In this document: positions 43,513 to 55,794 of the stretch, piece by piece | Position numbering within the stretch: position 1 is the stretch's first letter | Layout of the letters: every line of letters starts with the position of its first letter | Assembly (NCBI GenBank): GCA_023213315.1 | Contig: JAKCPI010007950.1 | Span: 1 to 64,000, forward strand | Source of the DNA: Euborellia annulipes | Taxonomy: Eukaryota > Arthropoda > Insecta > Dermaptera > Anisolabididae | Direction of reading: 5' to 3' | Length of the DNA: 64,000 nucleotides | Position numbers and translations under genes: made by a program | The notes under the pieces: generated by a model | Databases searched by the model: none | What the model was told of the DNA's origin: nothing | Seen by the model: only the letters and a program-made list of their open reading frames with translations

Positions 43513-43609
43513 TTATTTATAAAATTTTAGCAATCATTTAGAAATGTGGCTAATATTCGCGCCTCCCCTTTGGAGGGCGCCTCACAGTTTGAAAAACGCT
43601 GGTTTAAAC

Positions 43610-44871
43610 AATTTCAAGTTTTTAATTTTTAAACTCATCCAATTTTGCATAGAATATTCCTTACATAAAATTTTTGTTTAAATATCTAAAATCACCCTCA
43701 TGTGGTAACTTATAAATAGCACATAAATTTTTTCTCCTGAACCATAAATTTTTTAAGTTCCAACTACAACTTTCCGATACATGAGAGTTTCGAGGTTATA
43801 GTTAGGATTTCAAATCAATCGGTAATTCATATTTAAACCCATAGTCTTCAATGAGGGTTTTGAGTGTTAAAGATAGAGTTACTTTCTGAGCGGCAAATAA
43901 AACATCAAAGGAATTGAGGCTTCTGAGGTTAAAACTAGAATTTGTTTTTTGACTCGGGTAGAAACAAGTGAATTTTTTTTCTTTTAATATTTAAGAATCC
44001 AATTTTAAGTTAAGTTATCTAAATTTAATCCCGCGTTTTCTACACCTTTTCTGGTTGACTAGAACCGATTAGAGCCAGGCGACTAATTTCAAAGTGTCTG
44101 ATCAGATTTTCCTTTTAGAGCCGCGCTTGTTTCACCATCAATTTCAATTTATTATTTAGAAATGGACCAAAATATCTAAATCAAGATAGCTAGAATCTAT
44201 TTATATCAGAGTTTAAATTTAGAGAGAGGTAATTTTAAAATAGTTTAATCAAAAATTTATCGATAGACGATAAATTCGAAAAAGGAAATCTTTTTTTTTT
44301 TTATATTTAAAATTCAAAATCTATTTGCTTTCAATTTAAATTCATTCCAATAATCAATTTTTTTCTTCTTTTATATTAAATTTTATTTTTTTTTCTCTGC
44401 CACCCACTTGTGTGTCAAAAGGTCACCATTTTTTTTTTTTTTTTTATTATCTCGTTATTTTGATTCATATATGTGAATTTATGACAATATTTGATAAGTG
44501 ACAAAGGCCTTCACCTGGCAAATCAAATTCATGCAAGAGAAATCATTTGATTTGGATCTTGTTTTGTTCCTTCAACTCTTCATAAACAAGAGGTGGGAGT
44601 GAGCTCGTCTCTACACATTAGATTTAAATTTGATTAATAAGCCTCCTGTTTCAATCAAACCTACTTTAATTTTAAAACTCAAATAAAACAGCAGAGAATT
44701 TGCCCTGGTGTGCAAGCTGACATCACAGAATCATTGTAACCTAATTGATTGATAAGATATTTATTAATCCTGGCCATCTGTGATTTATATTTATTTATTT
44801 TGAGCAATTAAATATGAAATACAATAGGATTTTATTGTTTTTATTAACAAAATATCTTCACGTTTTGAGGT
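43610..44871. other. AT-rich DNA, no gene seen
   Basis: Poly-T runs near 44,290 and 44,430. No recognised element. Confidence 0.4.
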
Positions 44872-45433
44872 ACCCTGAATCCAAAAAAGTGGTTTTCGCG
44901 ACATGGTCTGTCTGTGTGTGTGTGTGTGTCTGTGTGTGTGTGTTCAATTTTAAGCATGAAGGAATTGAGCTAGGAGGTTGAAATTTTATATTTAAGTTTT
45001 GTACCCTCCTGGACCGTGAAAATAAGCTTTTAATCAAAATCGGCCAAAAAGTACTAGTACTTTACTGATGTACTTTTTCGGTTTTTTTCGATTTTCTCAA
45101 AATTCGCTCCAACGATTTTTTTTTTAATTAAAAATCAATTATTTTTTAGATTCTCTTTAAAATGTATATTCTCATTTTGTCATTGAAATCTTCTGAAGAC
45201 CACTTTACTCTTGTACTCCATAGGGAAGATAGGAGAAATGGTTGCCATGGTAACAAAATATAAATATTTTCCCATACTTATAAATTTTACATCTGAATTC
45301 AAATATTCCCTACTGCCGGGAACTAAATACATGTCGACACAAAAAATCTGGTGTGACAAGCACAGTACACAACTTTAGATTACCGAAGGTAAGAGAAAGT
45401 TGTGTGCTGTGCGCCAGTCACACCAGATTTTTT
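44872..45433 (-). repeat. Family A copy, inverted, good 5' hairpin
   Basis: From GAGGTACCCTGAATCCAAAA through a (TG)n run to a complete hairpin at 45,341-45,433, with arms of about 36 bp (AAAAAATCTGGTGTGAC .. GTCACACCAGATTTTTT). One of the longest copies. Confidence 0.85.
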
Positions 45434-45920
45434 CTCCATATTTTTGTGCTTTTTTTGTCCGGACTTTAATGATAAGATATTATTATTAATTTAATATTTA
45501 TTAAAGCTAGCTATCTTCACTAAAATTATTTAGCCTCGGTGAGCCAAGGGTTCCATTTAATGAGAAATCAGCAGATAGTAAAGGACGAAGGGCGGATTTA
45601 ACCCTCCAAAACAGAGAGAACTCTCAGTTAAATAAATCCAACATTCTCGTTCCATTTCTTATTATTGATAACAAAATCATGTAGGCGTAAAACATTACTA
45701 GTGAATAAAGCAGTAATGAATAAATTTTGTTAGTTGACGTCATAAATTCCAAGAAATGGAATTGGATTGTCTAATTTGAAGAATTAATATTTATAGGAAA
45801 GTTCATTAGTTATTTGCTTGCTGGAATTTAGGCAACCCAAGTTGCCAAAGCACTTTTCGAACTTGGGAACTTCGACATTGAATGCGGATATAAATCTTCA
45901 GAAAAATTATTATATTTATA
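45434..45920. other. No gene seen
   Basis: AT-rich, nothing assigned. Confidence 0.4.
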
Positions 45921-46717
45921 TTAAGGTTGTTCGGACAGTACCTCGTAAGTCATAATAGAATCTAAATTTTTTTTTAAATAAAATTAAAAATTTGAATGCC
46001 AAAATTCCTTATTATAATTTAGTCGTGACCTATCATAGTTTATAATTGGATTAAGTTAATAATTTAATTACCAAAAATAATAAATGAATGACTTTTGACT
46101 TGAGCAGTATTTCACGTAATATAGAACTGGCAACATTGCATTCATCAACTATCTATTTTAAATCTTAAACGCCTTAAATTTTATTTTATTTAATATATTA
46201 CAATGTTTAATGCAAATCAGTTTAAACACAATGGACGATTTGCGAGAAAAAATATCATAAAATGGAAAAAAAATGTAACTGACATCGAGAAAAGAGAATT
46301 ATTTTATGCGGCGTTGCCAGGCTGGTCTGACTCTCGAGAATTCCTTATTTTTAAATATTGGGGACTGTCATTTTGGAGAATTTTTTGACTTTCTTGTTAA
46401 AATATCTTTAAAAGCCCCCGTCAGAAACTCTTGATTTTATTTTTAACGTATTCCTCGGAAGTGAATTGATAAAATGTAAGTTTTTTTGTTTTTGTATCTA
46501 TTGCAGAGGTGGCTATATAATTCGATATGTGTGCGTTTCGTCGACACTCCCCATAGACTACATGTTAAATTTCAATTTTTTAAAAATTAATTACACGATA
46601 ACTCTGGGTCAGATCTGCTTCAAAATTTCATTTTAAACGTATGTGATAGTGATTAATAACATATTAAAAAATTAGCTTTTAATCTAATAAAGTGCTTTAA
46701 TGTCCGAACAACCTTAA
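45921..46717 (+). mobile_element. TTAA-flanked element, family F copy 1
   Basis: 789 bp between TTAA sites. TIRs GGTTGTTCGGACA / TGTCCGAACAACC. TTAA at both ends in all three copies fits piggyBac-type insertion, although a TA target with longer TIRs cannot be excluded. The interior is collinear with 53,505-54,288 and holds a 61-codon frame (46,203-46,388) that is broken in the siblings. Confidence 0.8.
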
Positions 46718-47323
46718 CTGTCTGAAAAATAACGGCATTTGCCTAAGGAAAGGCGGAGGTTTGTAGAAAATATAAAATTTTTTTGAATTTTTATTCTTTG
46801 AAAAATGAATATCCCATGAATAATGAAAAATCCCTTTAGATTAAAAAAAAAAAAAAAAAACTCTTAAAATCCATTGTAAAGAAGACAAATTTTGTTTTTT
46901 CTTTGCACGTATCTTTAATGACGACTAAAAATATCGAAAAAGAGTTATTGATACAAGCTGCCCCGTTGTTTCTGTAGTGGAGGGGAGACTCACTGGTCGG
47001 GGTATGTTCCTTGTTCTCTTTTTTATTTCCACTTGAATCTACGTGACTATTTTCCCAATTGGCTTCTGTTATCTTTGCGAGAACATTCAAGCCTTTATGC
47101 CGGGCCGGGATAGTCAATTTGGGGTTTTACTAAAAAAAAAAAAATGAATCAGTTTATGTAGGCCTATATCTTCAAAAATGACAACACAGGCCTTTATTAA
47201 GTTAAAATATTTGGAAGAAGTGAAATTAATAATTTTAATTAAAAACGAAAGTTTGATTTAATGAAATTTTTTAATTAAATATTTTAAACTCTCTAAAACA
47301 AGCAGAGAATATAGGGAGGTTTG
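46718..47323. other. No gene seen
   Basis: AT-rich. The 93-codon minus frame at 46,836-47,117 ends in low complexity and has no recognised motif. Confidence 0.4.
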
Positions 47324-47826
47324 AAAAAAAATCTGGTGTGAGAGGTCGCACCAGATTTTTTGTGTCGACATACAGTATATTTAGTTTCCACAGATATACC
47401 GAAATTTTTTTATATTCTGTTACCATGATAATCATTTCTCTATTAAGTACAAGAGTAAAGTGTGCTTCATAAGATTTCAAGGACAAATTGAGAATATACA
47501 TTTTAAAGAGCATCTAAAAAATAATTGATTTTTGAATTCTAATCAAAATCGTTGGTGAGAATTTTGAGAAAATCGAAAAAAACTGAAAAAGTGCATCAGT
47601 AAAGTACTAGTACTCTTAGGTTGATTTTGTTCAGAAGGTTCGTGTCACGTCACATGTGGGTGCCTAACTTAAATATAAAATTTCAACCTCTTAGCTCTTT
47701 TCGTTCTTGAGATATTTTGTTCACAGACACACACACAGATACAGACTTTTTTGGACTCAGGGGACCTCAAAATGTGTATATACTGGTACATCAAAATCTC
47801 GACATTGAATCTTTGACATGAAATTT
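47324..47826 (+). repeat. Family A copy
   Basis: Short hairpin at 47,324-47,361 (AATCTGGTG/CACCAGATT), then the body through CATCAAAATCTCGACATTG. Confidence 0.8.
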
Positions 47827-47859
47827 TGTCCATTAGTGTTTCCTCTTATCTGTTTTTAC

Positions 47860-48100
47860 TTTCTATTTATATGAAATATATAGACAGAGAAAGTATTGCG
47901 ATCATGTCAAAAATTAATGTCGAGATTTTGATGGATATACATGTTTTGAGGTCCCTTGAGTTCAAAAAAGTGGATCCCGCAAATTTGTCTGTGTGTGTGC
48001 TTTACTGATACACTTTTTCAGTTTTTTTTTCGATTTTCTCCAAATTCTCTCCGATTTTTTTTTTAAATTCATAAATCAACTATTTTTTAGATGCTCTTTA
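47860..48100 (-). repeat. Family A copy, inverted, truncated
   Basis: Begins at the CTTTCTATTTATATG..AGAGAAAGTATTGC end and runs to TTTTTTAGATGCTCTTT. It forms a head-to-head pair with 47,324-47,826. Confidence 0.75.
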
Positions 48101-48127
48101 TATAATATATAATATAATATAATATAA

Positions 48128-50045
48128 AAAAATCTGGTGGCGATAGCTCCAAGCGTCTGTCTGTCACTCAAACACAAAAAACTGGCTTTCTCGCGTTAAT
48201 AACATCCAAGATTATAGAACAATTTTGTTGAAACTTGCGATTTAGATAGAGTTTATAAACCCTTGAATTAAAAAAAAAATTTGATGGTGATGGCTCCAAG
48301 GGTTTGTTTGCTTTTGGCCCATTCTGAAAACTTCATTAGCCTGACATGTGAAAGGAATAAATTGGTGTGTGTGTCTCCGTACACGTAAGCACCTCGGGTA
48401 AATAAACGGGGAACCCGATAGGAATTTCAAAATAAATAAATAAATAAATTAATACTTTCACATTTTATTCAAATTATCTATAAAATACAAATTTAATATA
48501 ATGTAAAAAGTCTATCTCGTTTTCTTGAAAACTTTTCATTTGGTTATTTTCTAGCTTTTGCAATTATATCTTCAATTATAATGAGAGTGAAAGAGAAAGG
48601 AGATTGAGTGCAAGCCAACTGGTCAAGGTCAACGAGATCATAAAAGACGACAATCGAGAGTGTTGTCATCGCCCAAAATAGACAGGCACCCAGACGCCTG
48701 TCTGTGTCTGGCAATCTACTAAGCAACCTGAAAATATTTGACTCTTAATATGTTATGCTAAATGTTCAAATTGGGAAATTTCTTTTAAACAAAAGTTGTT
48801 CAAAATGATGAATAAAACAATTTTGTTTATACAAATTATTTAAATAAAATTAATATTTCAAGGGTAGACTATATTTTGATTTTTCTATTTCCTTCAACAG
48901 AAAAGCAATAGATATTATTATTGTCAAGTAATGCCAAGCTGTACTGAACTCGGAATGGATGACCTCCAAAGGGCAAGAGAAGTGTAACCTCTAGAAGCCT
49001 CAAATTAAAATAATCTCACTTTAAAAGTCCCTAAAATAAATTCGAAAAGACCAAAGACGCAGTCTTTTCTCGAGAAACTTGTGGTCAAAAAAGCAACAAA
49101 TTAAATCCACTTATGCACACAACAAAAAAAAAAAAAAGCAATAAGTCACAAAGCCATAAATAAAATGAAAGAGACTAAATTTTATTTTTTTATTACCTAA
49201 TAAAATTTGAACTTGGCCTAGTTTAAAGGAAAAAGTCATTCACCTTTAGATTTTTATAAAAAAAAAAAAAAAGATTCAAGTAACGGGATTACTCTACGAA
49301 TTGATTTAATGAATTTAAATAAATAATTTTAGTTTTAACATTTTTTATTATTATTTATCATCTTTACGAGATGACGCAAGTGACGTTTTGATTTGGCATG
49401 TGTGTGTATTGCCTTTAGCTTGAGCTCAAACGAGACGTTTCTAACAAAACGCGATTCGCAAATTTTATTATTTGTGTTTCTACTGTGTGTGTTATAAACT
49501 CGACTCCGGATGGATAACTCCTCTTTTAATCGGTATGTTCTATTTATTCTTTATTCTGCTCTGATATTTATTATAAAAAATAAAAATCTTAATGCAGGTT
49601 AGTTGCCCAAATCACCGTCAAGATAGGCGATGGCGCTACCGTACGGTAAAATTTATTCCTTTCACATGTCAGGCTAATGAAGTTTTCAGAATGGGCCAAA
49701 AGCAAACAAACCCTTGGAGCCATCACCATCAAATTTTTTTTTAATTCAAAGGTTTATAAACTCTATCTAAATCGCAAGTTTCAACAAAATTGTTCTATAA
49801 TCACACCCAGTAACAGGCTCTAAGTGCCAGACGAAACCTGTCCGTAATAATGCCATTATATTTTTTTCCTCGTAAATTTTACGATCAACTTTTCGAATTT
49901 GATGACAAGCAACTCTGCCCTTGGAGAATGTTCAGATTTATATCGTCGAAAATTAATGATAATCAATATTGGTTGGATGTTATTAACGCGAGAAAGCCAG
50001 TTTTTGTGTTTGAGTGACATCAGCAGATCGCCACCAAATTTTTTT
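48128..50045. mobile_element. Foldback element, 1.9 kb
   Basis: Left arm 48,128-48,365 (TCTGGTGGCGATAGCTCCAA, CTGGCTTTCTCGCGTTAATA, TGATGGTGATGGCTCCAAGG, CATTAGCCTGACATGTGAAA) faces a right arm at 49,648-50,045. The right arm has about 150 bp of extra DNA at 49,805-49,960. The 1.28-kb loop is AT-rich with no recognised gene. No clean duplication is seen. Confidence 0.75.
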
Positions 50046-50694
50046 TTTATATTCATCATATTCGCCAGTTCTCCGACTACTAAGGGCTAACAAATAAATA
50101 AATAAATAAAAACATTTCTAATTAAATTGTATAGAAATGTAAGTTAATTAATTTATTTGTATTTCTTTCTTAAGTTTTTTTTTTTTTTTGATACGAAAAG
50201 AAATTCCCACTTGAGAGGGAACGAAGGAAGGAACCGAGGGAGGGGGGGGGAGGGGGCGCCAAAGAAAAGCTTCCTAATTAATGCATGGTATAATTTTTAG
50301 CTTCATCCTGGTTCTTGGATTATAAAGAAATTTAATTATTCTCTAAACTAAGTGGATTAACATCAGTAGCAGCGGCGGCGGGAGGCAAAAAGGGTGTGAT
50401 AAAAAGAAGAGAGCAGATTACGGGAAAACCACAATGGGAGAGAAGCGGGACGGGAAGGGATGATATTTATTTAGGCACCATTCTATGATGGAATTGTATC
50501 TTTAGGAAAAAAAAAAAGCTTTTTGTAGAATATCGGATTGCGGATCATCCTAACAACAGAAAAGACGATAAAAGCAAATTGTTGTTTGAATTCTAAACAA
50601 GCCTTGTTTCAATTTTGATCTTAGATTTGTACAAAAAGAACACGATTTGTCTGAGATACGTTTTAAAGCCTATGTCCATATCCATAGGCAACCT
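50046..50694. other. No gene seen
   Basis: Short (AAAT)n at about 50,091-50,109 and a G-rich run near 50,240-50,255. Nothing else recognised. Confidence 0.4.
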
Positions 50695-50950
50695 TTTTAC
50701 TTTCTCCTACCTGGCTTCATGTCAAAAAAAGATTTTGATGGAAATACACGTTTTGAGGTCCCCTGAGTGGTCTGTGTAAAATGAAGGAATTTAGCTACGA
50801 GGTGGAAATTTCATATTTAAGTTAGACACCCCTCTGGGACGTAACACAAAACTTTTGAACAAAATCGGCCAATGAGTACTAGTACTTTACTTATGTAGTT
50901 TTTCAGTTTTTCTTGATTTTCCCAAAATTCACTTCAACGTTTTTGATTAA

Positions 50951-52573
50951 TTATAAAATTCCTTCAGTAGTTTTCTTCAGGTGTTCCGCTGTTGTTCGGC
51001 GGGATTTGCCGGGAATTGCCGGAAAATTTAATCTTAATCAGTATAATTTTATATACTGATTAAGTTGTAAATATCTGAAAGAAAAATAACTATGACAAAA
51101 AATCAAAAATTCTGTCAAATAATAGTCTTAAAAAAGTGTGAAAAAAAAAGAATATTGTATTTATTAAAAACAAAAACTTGTATAATTAATAATCAAAAAC
51201 ATTTATTTTGACTTTTTAAAAAATTATTGCCAATATATATATTAGGGTGTCGGTTATTTCCCAAATTGCGTTTCAAGCTGCAAACGCCCTCTAAATTTTT
51301 AGGTTTTGACCTAAAAAAAAAAAATATCAGACCCATATCAACCCGTAATATTCATATTAAACCGTGCCTAAATCATAATTCATTTCCCATTGAAATAACA
51401 TGGGATTTTTTGCACTTTTTGCAGTTTATTTTATTCTGAAACAAATATACCTAAAAATACCGTCAGAAAATATTTTGTAGGAAATTTAACGCTCTACAAA
51501 AAGGTCTGAATACTTTGTTCGATAAATCAACCCCTTAAAAGTTATTCAAAGATTAAATTAAAACTATCGTTTTTTTAATTTCCATCATAATTCTCATTTC
51601 TATCACAATTGAACTCAAACAGATGGATAAGAAAATAAAAATATGGGGATTGACTTCCCCGAGACTTTCTCGTATATTCTTTTGGAATTACGTCTGGGTG
51701 TGTGTGTAAACACGATTGCTTAAAAACCAAAGCAGCTAGATCGATGAAACTTGGTATTTGCTTCTTACACTAAAATTGTAGATTTCTATCAACTTTTGGA
51801 GTAAATACGTCACTTGGAAGTAGTACTTTACTTAAAAAGTTTTTTCAAAAATTTTGAAATTTTCAATTTTTTTGTTAGATTATGATAAAAATACTCTATT
51901 TTAAAGTTTTTATTCTTTGACATTTATACGAAAACTGAATAGTTTTTGAAATAATCAAAGAAGAAATAGAAAATATTCGTTAATTTTGATAAAAAATCAA
52001 AAAAATGGTTTTTTTGGACTCAGGGAGGTCTAAAACGTGGAGAAACATCAAAATCTCGAAGTCGAATTTTTTTACGATTACATAACTTTCTCTATACGAG
52101 AAAAGTAAAATTACAAGAATTAGATAAAAAATAAAGTATATTTTTGCTCATAAATTAGTAGTTTCAAGATTTTTATCGAAAATTTTTCTATTTTTACAAT
52201 TTTTTTGTAAAACATTCTTTAGTTTAGTTGTCTTACTGTTAGTAGAAGGATATTTGGCTCTGTATACAGCAGAGTCAAATATCCTTCTGCAACTAAAGAA
52301 GATTTGACAAAAAAATTGTAAAAATAGAAAAAGTACTATAAAAATCTTGAAACTATAATTTATGAGAAAAAATATACTTTATTTTTTATCTAATTCTTGT
52401 ATTTTTTTATTTTCTTATCCATCTCTATGAGTTCAGTTGGTTTCAAGTGGTTTGATTAATTCTTCCGACAATTCTCTAGATCCCGCCGAACAACAGCGAA
52501 ATACCTGAAGAAAACTACTGAAGGAATTTTATAATAGTGAATAAACAGGTGTTACATCATTTCTAAGACTGGA
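50951..52573. mobile_element. Element K, 1.62 kb, long inverted ends
   Basis: TTATAAAATTCCTTCAGTAG .. CTGTTGTTCGGCGGGAT (about 55 bp) recurs inverted at about 52,480-52,535, leaving a 38-bp unpaired right tail. The 10-bp flanks are TTTTGATTAA. The interior holds a variant of the family A theme (51,660-52,110: CTTTCTCGTATA .. TATACGAGAAAAG) and a 290-bp hairpin. No transposase; superfamily unassigned. Confidence 0.7.
52112..52401. repeat. 290-bp hairpin with almost no loop
   Basis: Arms of about 140 bp: TACAAGAATTAGATAAAAAA .. AGAAGGATATTTGGCTCTG faces its near-complement (CAGAGTCAAATATCCTTCT .. ATCTAATTCTTGTA). The turn is at about 52,262. Confidence 0.85.
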
Positions 52574-52905
52574 TTTTGATTAAATTTCATAAATCAATTA
52601 TTTTTTAGATTCTCTTTAAAATGTATATTCTCATTTTGCCATTGAAATCTTCTGAAGCACACTTTACTCTTGTTCTTCATAGGAAAGATAGGAATTTCTC
52701 CTATGGTTGCTATGGTAACAAAATATAAATATTTTCCCATACTTATAAATTTTACATCTTGAATTCTATTATATCGGCGGAAACTAAATATATGTCGACA
52801 CAAAAACATCTGGTGTGACAAGCACAGAACACAACTTTCGATTACTGAAGATAAGAGAAAGTTGTGCGACCAGTCACACCAGATGTTTTCCTCTTTTAGT
52901 GACAT

Positions 52906-53500
52906 TTTTTATCTAGTAGCTAAATTTTTGAGATTATACTTTCCCCAAGTGTAATTATTTAGCGAGCACTTGCGGCTCCCTCTGGAAGTAAATAAGGAAC
53001 AAGAGACAAGTAAAAGGCTAGTCAATGTATTGAGTACTCAAAAGAAATATCCCTTTGAATACGATGAATTATCATCCAAATCGTTTTCTATACAATAAAT
53101 TGTAGCTACCCTATCCTATATACATACTGTAGCTATATTGAAAGTGGTCAAAACTGTCAAATGCAAATATCAATTTGCAGCCGGTCAACTGGCTTTATAT
53201 ATTTGTATAAATTGCTTATTTCCCGTAGATAGAATGTGAGATTTATTTTATAGTAACTAAAAAGCTGTGTGTGTGTGTGTGTGTGCTTTATAGAAAACTT
53301 AGATTTCAAAATCTCTTTTTATTTATTCATGGCTATTTAAATGATATCTTTACATTATTCTCAAGCAGGCACTGGATTGGTATATTGGATCTCACCAAAA
53401 TATCCCCCAGAAAGAGGCAGTTTCCTCAATATTATCATTTTTTTGTATTATTTTAACTTAAATAAATCCTTTTAGTTCCAAAAATGTCTTTATTTAGTAA
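52906..53500. other. No gene seen
   Basis: Short (TG)n at 53,265-53,285. The last 45 bp (CCAAAAATGTCTTTATTTAG) match the interior of the Harbinger-like element near 14,945. Confidence 0.45.
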
Positions 53501-54292
53501 TTAAGGTTGTTCGGATAGTAAGTACCTCGTAAGTCATAATAGAATCTAAATTATTTTTTTTAAATAAAATTAAAAATTTGAATGCCAAAATTCCTTATTA
53601 TAATTTAGTCGTGACCTATCAGAGTTTATAATTGTATTAAGTTAATAATTTAATTACCAAAAATAATAAATGAATGACTTTTGACTTGAGCAGTATTTCA
53701 CGTAATATAGAACTGGCAACATTGCATTCATCAACTATCTATTTTAAATCCTAAAAGCCTTCAATTTTATTTTATTTAATATAGATATTACAATGATAAA
53801 CGCAAATCAGTTTAAACACAATGAACGATTTGCGAGAAAAAATATCGTAAAAAAAAAATGTAACTGACAGCGAGAAAAGAGTATTATTTTATGCGACGTT
53901 GCCGAGACTGGTCTGAGTCTCATTTTTAAATATTGGTGACTGTCATTTTGGAGAATTTTTTTGACTTTCTTGTTAGAATATCTTTAAAAGATTTCTGCAG
54001 AAACTTTTGATTTTATGTTTAACGTATTCCTCGGAAGTGAATTGATAAAATGTAAGATTTTTGTTTTTGTATCTATTGCAGAGGTGGCTATATAATTCGA
54101 TATGTGTGCGTTTCGTTGACATTCCCCATAGACTACATGTTAAATTACAATTTTTTAAAAATTAATTACACGATAACCCTGCGTCAGATCTGCTTCAAAA
54201 TTTTATTTTATACGTATGTGATAGTGATTAATAACATATTGAAAAATAAGCTTTTAATCTATTAAAGTGCTTTAATGTCCGAACAACCTTAA
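53501..54292 (+). mobile_element. TTAA-flanked element, family F copy 2
   Basis: 784 bp between TTAA sites, collinear with copy 1. It sits inside a fragment of the Harbinger-like family: 53,460-53,500 and 54,293-54,318 are continuous in the copy at 14,513-15,192. Confidence 0.8.
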
Positions 54293-54318
54293 ATGAAGAG
54301 CTGATTGAAAAAGTCGGC

Positions 54319-55025
54319 CGATACCAATCTGTTAGTAAACAACAGTCAACATTTGTTTCTAGCACACCATAAAGGTAACGGCATGTTAAGAGTTACCAAT
54401 CAGTTTCCTATCGCGTTCTAGCACCCGAACGTATTGTGTTATATTCAGAAATGATACAAATACTTTTAGAGCCGACGTTTATCAGTTTAAATTTGTGCAA
54501 AGAAAGATAATAATTTTCAAGGAGTGTAATTTTAATTTATAATTAAAATAAGGAAGAAATGAGTTAGAGACAGACGACAGACAAACATATTGCAGAAAAG
54601 ACACCTCTCACTTGAGGTGTAAAATGAAAACAATTCTCAAGAGCCAAGAGAGAGAGACCCTTCATAGATGATATAATCCAGAGATCATCATCAGATGAAG
54701 AAGAAGAAGAAGGAGAAGAGAGGATCTCGGTTGTCGTCGTCGTTTCTCATCTCCCCAAGAGCCTTTCACCAAAACCAAGAAGAGACAACACGGATTTTGC
54801 ATTTAATTCATATTCTAATTATAATTAAGAAAAGTGAAGTGGGGGTAGGGGTGGGGGGGGAGAATTCAAGATTTAAATTAAATATAGATTTTTTTTTCTC
54901 TCTCTTCTTTTCACTTATTCATTAATGGAATTATCAATCTTATAATTGAACTAATAATAAACAATGTTTCTGATTAGTTCGTTTCAAATTAAAAATCTTA
55001 TTGATAATAAAAGACCATTTATTGA
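54319..55025. other. No gene seen
   Basis: Purine-rich (GAAGAAGAAG..) near 54,696. Nothing recognised. Confidence 0.4.
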
Positions 55026-55794
55026 TTAAGGTTGTTCGGACATTAAAGCACTTTGACTAATTTTTTAATATGTTATTAATCACTATCACATACGTATAAA
55101 ATAAAATTTTGAAGCAGATCTGACGCAGGGTTATCGTGTAATTAATTTTAAAAAATTGAAATTTAACATGTAGTCTATGGGGAATGTCGACGAAACGCAC
55201 ACATATCGACATTATATAGCCACCTCTGCAATAGGTAAAAAAACAAAAAACTTATATTTTTATCAATTCACTTCCGAGGAATACGTTAAACATAAAATCA
55301 AAAGTTTCTGCCGAAGGCTTTTAAAGATATTTTAACAAGAAAGTCAAAAAATTCTCCAAAATGACAGTCGCCATATTTAGACTCAGACCAGTCTGGCAAT
55401 GTCGCATAAAATAATACTCTTTTCTCGCTGTCAGTTACATTTTTTTTTTATTTTACGATATTTTTTCTCGCAAATCGTCCATTGTGTTTAAACTGATTTG
55501 CATTAATCATTGTAATATATTAAATAAAATAAAATTGAAGGCTTTTAAGATTTAAAATAAACAGCTGATGAATGCAATGTTGCCAGATTCTATATTACGT
55601 GAAATACTGCTCAAGTCAAAAGTCATTCATTTATTATTTTTGGTAATTAAATTATTAACTTAATACAATTATAAACTATGATAGGTCACGACTAAATTAT
55701 AATAAGGAATTTTGGCATTCAAATTTTTAATTTTACTTAAAAAAAAACATTTAGATTCTATTATGACTTACGAGGTACTATCCGAACAACCTTA
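55026..55794 (-). mobile_element. TTAA-flanked element, family F copy 3
   Basis: 761 bp, reverse orientation, same TIRs and TTAA flanks. With copy 2 it makes an inverted pair 740 bp apart. Confidence 0.8.

Larger units (their letters stand above)
42873..43601. mobile_element. hAT element with perfect 8-bp duplication
   Basis: 729 bp. Ends CAGTGGTTTCCAAACTTT and GTTTGAAAAACGCTG are diverged TIRs. The flanks GTTTAAAC at 42,865-42,872 and 43,602-43,609 are identical. The interior has a C-rich block, GGAGGGCGCCTC near the right end, and nested Helitron and family A pieces. No transposase remains. Confidence 0.85.
50695..52890 (-). repeat. Family A copy, inverted, split by element K
   Basis: 3' part at 50,695-50,950, 5' part at 52,574-52,890 with a full hairpin at 52,802-52,888. 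TTTTGATTAA is duplicated at the junctions (50,941-50,950 and 52,574-52,583). Confidence 0.8.

Noticed and set aside
52594..52905. 103-codon minus-strand frame
   Set aside because: It lies entirely in family A. Similar peptides appear wherever family A is read in this frame, including 28,383-28,607 and 645-860.
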